Below, in pieces: positions 24,882-31,182 of a stretch of DNA of 64,000 nucleotides. Origin of the DNA: Micromonospora sp. C28SCA-DRY-2 (GTDB lineage Bacteria; Actinomycetota; Actinomycetes; Mycobacteriales; Micromonosporaceae). The stretch covers positions 1,674,001-1,738,000 of the forward strand of contig NZ_JAUMKD010000001.1 of NCBI RefSeq assembly GCF_030519475.1, in the 5' to 3' direction. The stretch's first letter is position 1; the number at the start of each line of letters is the position of its first letter. The position numbers and the translations under genes are program-made. Under the pieces are notes generated by a model that did not search any database, was not told the origin of the DNA, and worked only from the letters and a program-made list of their open reading frames with translations.

Positions 24882-25175
24882 TCACTGGAACAGGCCGACG
24901 TTCTTCTTCTCGGTGTCGAGGTAGTCGGCCGCGGAGTCGTCCACCGCGAGCCGGATGTCGCGCAGCATGGCCTGCAGGTCCTGCGAGGCGGAGCGCCACC
25001 GGGCCTGCCGCTGCTCGTACGCCTGCCGGGCCTCGCCCGTCCAGCCGGCCACCAGCGGGGCGGCGTCCCGTTCCAGCTGCCCGAGCTGCGAGTCGAGCGT
25101 GTTCAGCGCCTTCTGGATGTCCGCGCTGGCCTGCTGTAGCGCGGCGAAGTTGACGACCAGCACACCGTGGTCCAT
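24882..25175 (-). CDS. WXG100-family (EsxA/EsxB-like) secreted protein 1
   Basis: A 97-residue helical-hairpin protein, the usual size for WXG100 substrates of type VII secretion. The turn motif is W45-T-G47 and a C-terminal Y85-x3-E89 fits the YxxxD/E export signal, which suggests this is the partner that carries the signal. The ATG at 25175 is preceded by GGGAGGGAG at longish spacing. It is paired with a second WXG100 gene 28 bp upstream, as in EsxB/EsxA heterodimers. Confidence 0.9.
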   Translation of the reverse strand: MDHGVLVVNFAALQQASADIQKALNTLDSQLGQLERDAAPLVAGWTGEARQAYEQRQARWRSASQDLQAMLRDIRLAVDDSAADYLDTEKKNVGLFQ

Positions 25176-25203
25176 CGGATGGCTCCCTCCCCCGGTTCCG
25201 GGT

Positions 25204-25524
25204 CTACAGCGGCAGCTGGATGCCGCCGCGGTTGGTGGTGGACACCCGGCCGGCGGCCTCGGTGTCGGCGACGTCGTACTGCTTGCCGGCGGTGCGGATG
25301 GCGGAGGCGGTCTCCCGCAGCGCCCGCTGCAGGGTGGCCTGGTCCTGCGCCCACTGCTGCTTGACCTGCTCGAAGGAGCGCCCGCCGGCGCCCCGCCAGG
25401 CCTGCTGCAACACCTCCAGCTCGGCCATCAGGCTGCTCAGCATGGTCTGCAACGACTGGTCCACCTGCTCGAACTTCGCGGCGGTCTGCTGCATCACCGC
25501 CGCTTCTGCCTGGGTCTGGGACAC
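25204..25524 (-). CDS. WXG100-family secreted protein 2
   Basis: A 106-residue WXG100 protein with turn motif W43-R-G45 and C-terminal Y83-x3-D87. The GTG at 25524 (SQTQAEAAVMQQTAAKFEQ) is chosen because GAGGTGA precedes it at about 8 nt and the N-terminus then fits the family; an in-frame ATG at 25545 has no ribosome site. Cotranscribed with WXG100 protein 1, it is probably its heterodimer partner. Both candidates carry a YxxxD/E motif, so either could be the recognised subunit. Confidence 0.88.
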   Translation of the reverse strand: MSQTQAEAAVMQQTAAKFEQVDQSLQTMLSSLMAELEVLQQAWRGAGGRSFEQVKQQWAQDQATLQRALRETASAIRTAGKQYDVADTEAAGRVSTTNRGGIQLPL

Positions 25525-25776
25525 CCGGACGTCACCTCGTCTCATCGGTCGTGGCTGGCCGTCGGCACGCCCGCCTCAGGACGCGCCGCTCGCGCCGCCC
25601 GGTTCACGAACTCGGCGGGCGCGGGTCAGCGGAACTCGTCGCTGACGGTAGCGGTCCGATCGCTGTCGTGCTACCCCGCCCGATCCCCTGTGGACAACGG
25701 CGGGACCCGCGAGTCCCGCGCCCGCCGTTACGATGGGCGGCAGCAACGTCGCGGTCGGTGATCGGGAGGAGGCGGG

Positions 25777-27687
25777 GTGCCGGCGACCACCAGCACGAGC
25801 CCGCACCGGTTCGCTCCGCTGCCCGGCTCGCCGCCGGCCGCCCCCGTCGCCCACCCGGCCTCCGAGTCGGCGATCGGCCGGATGGCCACTGCCGGCTCGA
25901 CCCGGCGCGCGGCCCTGCCGGCACAGTGGATCCCCGCCGGGCGCCGGCCGCACACCGGCGTGCGGGCCGGTCAGATCGTCGCCGCGCAGGTGGCGGTGGC
26001 CGCGCTCGTCGCCGCCGTGGGCCAGGGGCCGGTCCCGGCCCTGGTCGCGGTCGTGGTGGCCGCGCTGCTGGTGCCGGCCGCCTGGCTGCGGGTCCGCGGC
26101 CGCTGGCTCTTCGAGTGGCTGGCCACCGCGCTCGGCTACCTGACCCGGCGGCGCGGGCTGCCCGGGCCGGCCGGTCCGGCGGCGCTGCTCGACCTGGTCG
26201 ACCCGGCCGCCGTGGTGCGCTCCGCGGAACTCGGCGGCGGGCCGGCGGCGCTGGTCGACGACGCGGCCGGCCTGGTGGCCGTACTGGAACTCGGCGAACC
26301 GGCCGACCTGCTCGGCGATGGTCCACGGCAGCTGCCCGCGCCGGGGTCGCTGCTCACGGCGGCGCCGCCGGACGGGCCGCCGGTGCGGGTGCAGCTGCTG
26401 CTCACCGGGGCGCCCGCGCCGACCGTCGACGCCGGCGGCGGCACCGTCGCCACCTCCTACCGGCAGCTCACCGACGGGCGGCTGGCCGGCCGGGAGCGGG
26501 CCGTCCTGGCCGTCCGGGTGCTCCGCGTGGCGGGCTGGTCCGACGGCGAGCTGCGGCGGGCCCTGGCCGGCACGGTCCGCCGCCTGGTGCGCCGGCTGGG
26601 GCCGGTCACCGCCCGCCCGCTGGGCGAGCACGCGGCGCTGCGCGTCCTCGCCGAACTGGCCCACCACGACGGGCGGCCGGCGCACGAGTCCTGGCAGGTG
26701 GTGCGCTCCGGTGGCCTGCTCCAGGCCAGCTTCCGGCTGCGCCGCTGGCCCGATCCGCGGGTCGAGGCCGGGCGCCGGCTGGTGCCCCGGCTGCTCGCGC
26801 TGCCGGCCACCGCCAGCACGGTGTCGCTCTGCGCCGGGCCGTGGGCCGAGGCCGACTCCGCCGGCGCGCCGACCGAGCTGACCGTACGCCTGGCCGCGGC
26901 CACGCCGGTGGAGCTGGCACTGGCCGCCCAGACCCTCGACCGGCTGGTGACCGGCGCCGGCGGCGAGCTACAGCGGCTCGACGGCGCGCAGCTCGACGGG
27001 CTGGCCGCCACCCTGCCGCTCGCGGTGGCCGGCGCCGGGTTGCCCGCCAGCACCGGCCCCGAGCCGCCGGAGCTGCCGTTCGGCGAGGCGGGGCTGATGA
27101 TCGGCAGCAACCGGCACGGCGGGGCGGTGACCGTCCGGCTGTTCCGGCCGGAGAGCACCCGGGTGCTGCTCGTCGGCGGGGTACGCGCCGCGCAGCTCGT
27201 GGTGCTGCGCGCGCTGGCGCTCGGCGCCCGGGTCGCCGTGCAGACCTCCCGGCCGCGCAGTTGGGAGCCCTTCGTCCGGGGCGCCGGCACACCGGGCGGC
27301 GCGATTCCGCTGCTCCCGCCGGGCCGGCCGGTCGGCGCCGCCCCCGGCACCCCGTTGCGCCCGCAGCTGCTGGTGGTCGACGCCGGGCCGCTGCCCGTCG
27401 AGTCCGAGCCCGGGCCGCCCTGGCGGGCCACCCTCCTGGTCCGCGACGAGCTGACCCCGGCCGACGCCGACGCGCTGGGCCGGGCCGACCTGGCGGTGCT
27501 GCAACCGCTCAGCCCGCCCGAGGCCGCCCTGGCCGGCACCGCGCTGGGCCTCGGCGCGTCCGCCGAGTGGCTGACCCGGATCCGGGACGACATGGTGGCG
27601 GTGGTGAACCGGCGCGCGCTGCGCTGGGCGCTGCTGTCGCCCACCCCGATCGAGTCGCAGCTGATCGGCCGGCCGTCCCGCCGCTGA
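25777..27687 (+). CDS. eccE: type VII secretion protein EccE
   Basis: A 636-residue membrane protein. Two adjacent N-terminal helices (about 66-81 and 86-104) are followed by a large soluble domain, the layout of EccE, a peripheral subunit of the ESX translocon. The GTG at 25777 follows GGGAGGAGG. The gene is divergent from the WXG100 pair, with about 250 bp between them that contain another TGTGGACAA word (25689-25697). EccB, EccC and EccD are absent from the window, so the rest of the machine must be encoded elsewhere. Confidence 0.78.
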   Translation: MPATTSTSPHRFAPLPGSPPAAPVAHPASESAIGRMATAGSTRRAALPAQWIPAGRRPHTGVRAGQIVAAQVAVAALVAAVGQGPVPALVAVVVAALLVPAAWLRVRGRWLFEWLATALGYLTRRRGLPGPAGPAALLDLVDPAAVVRSAELGGGPAALVDDAAGLVAVLELGEPADLLGDGPRQLPAPGSLLTAAPPDGPPVRVQLLLTGAPAPTVDAGGGTVATSYRQLTDGRLAGRERAVLAVRVLRVAGWSDGELRRALAGTVRRLVRRLGPVTARPLGEHAALRVLAELAHHDGRPAHESWQVVRSGGLLQASFRLRRWPDPRVEAGRRLVPRLLALPATASTVSLCAGPWAEADSAGAPTELTVRLAAATPVELALAAQTLDRLVTGAGGELQRLDGAQLDGLAATLPLAVAGAGLPASTGPEPPELPFGEAGLMIGSNRHGGAVTVRLFRPESTRVLLVGGVRAAQLVVLRALALGARVAVQTSRPRSWEPFVRGAGTPGGAIPLLPPGRPVGAAPGTPLRPQLLVVDAGPLPVESEPGPPWRATLLVRDELTPADADALGRADLAVLQPLSPPEAALAGTALGLGASAEWLTRIRDDMVAVVNRRALRWALLSPTPIESQLIGRPSRR

Positions 27688-27798
27688 GCCGGTCGCGCAC
27701 CGCCGTCCCGCCGGCCGGCACCCCGGCGCGCCGCCGCCGGCCCGATTCGTCGATCTCCCGGGTTCCGCCGGTGGGTCGTCCGTGGCACGATCCCCGCC

Positions 27799-28185
27799 AT
27801 GGGCTTTCTGAAGGGTCTGCTGATCCGCCTGGCCGTCACGGCGCTGGCCTTCTGGCTGGCCACCCTGGTCATCCCGGGCATCACGCTGGATTCCGACTCG
27901 GCGACCGAGACGGTCACCACGCTGATCCTGGTGGCGATCATCTTCGGCGTGGTCAACGCGGTGCTCCAGCCGATCATCAAGACCGTCGGCTGCGGCTTCT
28001 ACCTGCTGACCCTCGGGCTGATCGCGCTGGTGGTGAACGGGCTGCTCTTCCTGCTCACCAGCTGGATCGCCGACCAGGCCGGGCTGCCGTTCCACGTGGA
28101 CGGTTTCTGGCCGGCCGCGGTGCTCGGCGCGCTCTTCGTCGGCATCGTGACCTGGATCCTCGGCGCCCTCCTCGACCGCGACTGA
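27799..28185 (+). CDS. four-helix membrane protein of the phage-holin-4 / mycobacterial 4TMS family
   Basis: A 128-residue protein with four predicted membrane helices (LLIRLAVTALAFWLATLVIP, TTLILVAIIFGVVNAVLQP, FYLLTLGLIALVVNGLLFLL, AVLGALFVGIVTWILGALL). It matches the small family annotated as phage holin 4_2 but common in chromosomes, with no known link to lysis. The motif FGVVNAVLQPIIK is typical. A weak -10 (CACGAT) ends 7 nt before the ATG and no ribosome site is seen, so it may be leaderless. Function unknown. Confidence 0.82.
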   Translation: MGFLKGLLIRLAVTALAFWLATLVIPGITLDSDSATETVTTLILVAIIFGVVNAVLQPIIKTVGCGFYLLTLGLIALVVNGLLFLLTSWIADQAGLPFHVDGFWPAAVLGALFVGIVTWILGALLDRD

Positions 28186-28255
28186 CCCGTCCCGGCCACG
28201 GCCTCGGTGGACCAGTGGGCGGGAATTGGCCGGCGTGCCGGGCGGGTGGCGGGAC

Positions 28256-28261
28256 TAGCCT
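28256..28261 (+). promoter_or_regulatory. -10 box of a leaderless promoter
   Basis: TAGCCT ends 6 nt before the ATG at 28268 of the acetyltransferase. Confidence 0.6.
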
Positions 28262-28267
28262 CGCAGG

Positions 28268-28768
28268 ATGTTCACCCTGACCCGCGCCGACGGCTACCTG
28301 CTCAGCACCGACCCCGACCGGATCGACCTGGACCGGGTGCACCACTGGCTCTCCACCGACGCCTACTGGGCGCTCGGGCGCAGCCGGGAGACGGTGGCCC
28401 GGGCGTTCGCCGGCTCGCTGCCGTTCGGCGTCTACCGTCCCGGCGACGGGCAGCAGGTGGCGGTGGCCCGGGCGGTCACCGACCGGGCCACCTTCGCCTG
28501 GCTCTGCGACGTCTACGTGGACCGGGGCGAGCGCGGCCGGGGGCTGGGCAGTTGGCTGGCCGAGGCGGTCCGCGACCACCTGGACGCCCTGGGCGTACGC
28601 CGGATCCTGCTGGCCACCAACGACGCGCACGGGGTGTACGCGAAGGTCGGCTTCACCCCGATGTCGGACCCGCACCGGTGGATGCAGCTGGACCGGCGCG
28701 ACCAGGCGGTGACCCAGCTCACTGGCAAGGAGCAAACCGGCGGTTCACCCCTTACGGTGGAGGCGTGA
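28268..28768 (+). CDS. GNAT-family N-acetyltransferase
   Basis: A 166-residue acetyltransferase. The acetyl-CoA motif ERGRGLGSWL (about residues 88-97, R-G-x-G-x-G type) follows the beta-4 strand LCDVYVD, and a C-terminal VYAKVGFTPM segment is the usual GNAT end (YxKxGF). The N-terminal part (HHWLSTDAYWALGRS) matches a group of short GNATs of unknown substrate. The ATG at 28268 is directly after a leaderless -10. Its stop overlaps the rarD start by GTGA. Confidence 0.9.
   Translation: MFTLTRADGYLLSTDPDRIDLDRVHHWLSTDAYWALGRSRETVARAFAGSLPFGVYRPGDGQQVAVARAVTDRATFAWLCDVYVDRGERGRGLGSWLAEAVRDHLDALGVRRILLATNDAHGVYAKVGFTPMSDPHRWMQLDRRDQAVTQLTGKEQTGGSPLTVEA
28753..28758 (+). promoter_or_regulatory. 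possible internal leaderless promoter for rarD
   Basis: TACGGT inside the last codons of the acetyltransferase gene ends 6 nt before the rarD GTG at 28765. rarD could then be transcribed both by readthrough and from its own start. Confidence 0.4.
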
Positions 28769-29682
28769 CGCCACTCCGGCTCGGATACCTCTACGGCATC
28801 GGCGCGTACCTGCTGTGGGGGTTCTTTCCGCTCTACCTCAAGCTGCTGCGCCCGGCCGGGCCGCTGGAGATCCTCGCGCACCGGATCGTCTGGTCGGTGG
28901 TCTTCGTCGCGCTGCTGCTCGCCGCGCTGCGCAACATCGGGTTCCTGCGGGCGCTGCTGCGCCGCCCCCGGGCGCTCGCGGGGATCGGCGTCGCCGCCGC
29001 GCTGATCGCTGTCAACTGGGGCACCTACATCTACGGGGTGAACTCCGACCGGGTGGTGGAGACCGCGCTCGGCTACTTCATCAACCCGCTGGTCGTGGTG
29101 CTGCTCGGGGTCACCGTGCTGCGCGAGCGGCTGCGCCCCGCGCAGTGGGTGGCGCTGGGCATCGGCGGGCTGGCCGTGGCGGTGCTGACCGTGGACTACG
29201 GCCGGCTGCCCTACCTGGCGCTGACCCTGGCCCTGAGCTTCGGCGGGTACGGCCTGGTCAAGAAGCGGCTCGGGCTGCCCGCCGCGGAGGGGCTCTTCGT
29301 CGAGTCGGCGGTGCTGGCGCTGCCCGCGCTGGCGTACCTGGGGTGGCTCACCGCCGCCGGGGACGCCGCCTTCGGCCACGTCTCGGCGGGGCACACCGCG
29401 CTGCTGATGCTGGCCGGCGCGGCCACCGCCATCCCGCTGCTGCTCTTCGCCGGCGCGGCCAACCGGCTGCCGCTGACCAGCCTGGGCATGATCCAGTACC
29501 TGGCGCCGATCCTCCAGCTCGGCTGCGGCGTACTGATCTTCCACGAGCCGATGCCGCCCGCCCGGCTGGCCGGCTTCGCCCTGGTCTGGGCCGCGCTGAT
29601 CGTCTTCACCGTCGACGCCCTCCACACGTCGCGCCGCCGCGCCCGCGCCGCGGCCGTGGCCACCGCGCCCGCCCCCGCGTAG
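28765..29682 (+). CDS. rarD: EamA/RarD-family transporter
   Basis: A 305-residue inner-membrane protein with about ten helices and two EamA repeats. The start LRLGYLYGIGAYLLWGFFPLYLK and the internal VNWGTYIYGVNSDRVVETALGYFINPL are hallmarks of RarD, a presumed drug/metabolite exporter whose substrate is not established. The GTG at 28765 overlaps the stop of the acetyltransferase. The C-terminal tail after the last helix (HTSRRRARAAAVATAPAPA) is basic. In the same frame, 22 sense codons follow the TAG before the next stop. Confidence 0.88.
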   Translation: MTPLRLGYLYGIGAYLLWGFFPLYLKLLRPAGPLEILAHRIVWSVVFVALLLAALRNIGFLRALLRRPRALAGIGVAAALIAVNWGTYIYGVNSDRVVETALGYFINPLVVVLLGVTVLRERLRPAQWVALGIGGLAVAVLTVDYGRLPYLALTLALSFGGYGLVKKRLGLPAAEGLFVESAVLALPALAYLGWLTAAGDAAFGHVSAGHTALLMLAGAATAIPLLLFAGAANRLPLTSLGMIQYLAPILQLGCGVLIFHEPMPPARLAGFALVWAALIVFTVDALHTSRRRARAAAVATAPAPA

Positions 29683-29752
29683 CTCGGCGCGACCGGGCTC
29701 GACCTGCCGCTCGACGGCATCCGGGCGCTCGTCGCACGGCAGCGCCGGTGAG

Positions 29753-30445
29753 TCAGCGGACGTCGTAGGCGAGCACGGGGGTGCCGTCGGCGCGGAGCAG
29801 TTCCAGCCGCACCAGCTCCGCGTCGGTGAACCGGGTCGCGCCGCTGATCCGCAGGTCGTCGCCGGGGGCGGCGAGCCAGGAGCCGATCTGCTCGGTGGCG
29901 CCGTCCGGGCCGTGCGCCACCAGCCGGAAGGTGTACGCCTTGCCGTAGCCGGGCCGCGCCTCGTACCCGCAGCGCATGGTCACCTGCGTGCCCCACTCGG
30001 TGCCGGTCAGCGCGACCTCCGCGTGCACCGGCACCGTGCCGGCCACCGGCTGCATGGCGACCATCTGCAGGCCGGCGTCCGGCCCCGGCCCGGTACGGGG
30101 CAGCAGGGTGGCCGTGCCGACGCCGACCACCAGGGCGAGCGCGGCCGCGGCGAGCGCGGTGAGCGCGTACCGCCGGCGGCTGGCCGACCGCTCGCGGCGC
30201 CGGCGCTCCCGGGCGGCCGCGAGCAGCTCGGGCATCCGGGTGCTCTCCGCCGGTGGCGGCAGGAACTGTTCCAGGCCGGCCGGGTCGAGCCGGCCCAGCA
30301 GGCCGGGCAGTACGGCGATCTCGGCGACCGCCTGCTGGCAGGCGGCACAGCCGGCGAGGTGCCGCTCGTAGGCCGCCCGCTCGGCGGGGGCCAGCGCACC
30401 CAGCACGTACGCGCCGTCGTCGTGCGCGAACTCGCACCGGGTCAT
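29753..30445 (-). CDS. anti-sigma factor with zinc-finger domain
   Basis: A 230-residue membrane protein. The cytoplasmic N-terminus holds an anti-sigma zinc finger (zf-HC2/ZAS) with H29-x3-C33-x2-C36 (ERHLAGCAACQQ); an earlier H8 may be the fourth ligand. One helix at about 92-115 (RYALTALAAAALALVVGVG) leads to an outer domain of about 115 residues. The ATG at 30445 overlaps the sigma stop (ATGA). It most likely holds the coupled ECF sigma factor inactive until an extracytoplasmic or redox signal releases it. Confidence 0.9.
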   Translation of the reverse strand: MTRCEFAHDDGAYVLGALAPAERAAYERHLAGCAACQQAVAEIAVLPGLLGRLDPAGLEQFLPPPAESTRMPELLAAARERRRRERSASRRRYALTALAAAALALVVGVGTATLLPRTGPGPDAGLQMVAMQPVAGTVPVHAEVALTGTEWGTQVTMRCGYEARPGYGKAYTFRLVAHGPDGATEQIGSWLAAPGDDLRISGATRFTDAELVRLELLRADGTPVLAYDVR

Positions 30446-30957
30446 CCCGTCACCCCCATCTCGGCCAGGACCAACCGTAGTGAGCGCAGGGCGTAGTGCG
30501 TCCGGGACTTCACCGTGCCGGGCGGCACGCCCAGCCGGGAGGCCGCCTCGGCCACCGAGCGCCCCTGGTAGAAGCACTCCACCAGCACCTCCCGGTGGGT
30601 CGGGCTGAGCCGGTTCAACGCCTCGGCCACGGTCCAGGCCTCCACCGCACGCTCCGCTTCGTCGACGGTCTCGGGTGGCTCGGGCAGCTCGTCGGTGTAG
30701 ACCTCGCCGACCCGGGTCGCCCGGCGCCGCCAGGCGTCGATGGCCAGGTTACGGGCGGTGGTGAAGAGCCAGGCCCGGACCGAGCCGCGCCGGGGGTCGA
30801 GGGACTCCGGGTGTCGCCAGGCCCGCAGCAGGGTCTCCTGCACCAGGTCCTCGGCCCGCTGCCGGTCGCCGTTGACCAGCCGCAGAGCGTGCGCGTACAG
30901 CGCCTCCGCGTGCTCGTCGTGCAGCGCGCGGAGCAGTTGGGCGTCGTGGTCGCTGAT
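30442..30957 (-). CDS. ECF sigma factor, possibly with a rare ATC start
   Basis: A 171-residue SigK/SigL-like factor. Region 2 is LHDEHAEALYAHALRL to AWLFTTARNLAIDAWRRRA, and region 4 is LSPTHREVLVECFYQ to VPPGTVKSRTHYALRSLR. The start is unusual. A perfect GAGGAG lies 6 nt before an ATC at 30957 followed by SDHDAQLLRAL, where relatives begin. The only standard start in frame is a GTG at 31020, which would add 21 arginine-rich residues and lies between the two halves of an ECF-type promoter, so it should not be in the mRNA. Known biology: ECF factors are often autoregulated and coupled to their anti-sigma, as here. Confidence 0.82.
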   Translation of the reverse strand: MSDHDAQLLRALHDEHAEALYAHALRLVNGDRQRAEDLVQETLLRAWRHPESLDPRRGSVRAWLFTTARNLAIDAWRRRATRVGEVYTDELPEPPETVDEAERAVEAWTVAEALNRLSPTHREVLVECFYQGRSVAEAASRLGVPPGTVKSRTHYALRSLRLVLAEMGVTG

Positions 30958-31006
30958 GGCTGTCTCCTCGCTTCCGGCGCGCGTCCGGCGGTGCGTTCGC
31001 TCGGTA

Positions 31007-31033
31007 TTACGTGCGGTCACGCCGATCGGTTCA
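31007..31033 (-). promoter_or_regulatory. ECF-type autoregulatory promoter
   Basis: On the minus strand TGAACC (31033-31028), then 16 nt, then CGTAA (31011-31007). The spacing equals that before the other ECF gene (4754-4783). The predicted start near 31000 lies about 40 nt upstream of the ATC start. It overlaps the left PHO-box pair. Confidence 0.6.
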
Positions 31034-31087
31034 GCCGCAGGTCATGGCGGGCTTCCCGGCGAGGTGTTCATGCCCGGTTCACGCCGC
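31029..31087 (+). promoter_or_regulatory. two PHO-box-like repeat pairs upstream of phoX
   Basis: Two tandem pairs of 11-bp units match the PhoP-binding consensus of Streptomyces (G-T/G-TCA start): GTTCAGCCGCA + GGTCATGGCGG (31029-31050) and GTTCATGCCCG + GTTCACGCCGC (31066-31087). A -10-like TACCGT follows at 31115-31120, about 60 bp before the phoX ATG. PhoP control of this phosphatase is the obvious inference. The left pair overlaps the divergent ECF promoter. Confidence 0.65.
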
Positions 31088-31182
31088 CGCCGACGACCGC
31101 TCACCGCGCCCTCCTACCGTCCGCCGAGTACGCACCCAGCACCTTCCGGCGTGCATCGACCCCTTTCAGGAGGCTCCTCCCC

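Noticed and set aside
27799-28185. Phage origin suggested by a holin-family name
   Set aside because: The family is widespread in chromosomes, no other phage genes are near, and base composition matches the neighbours.
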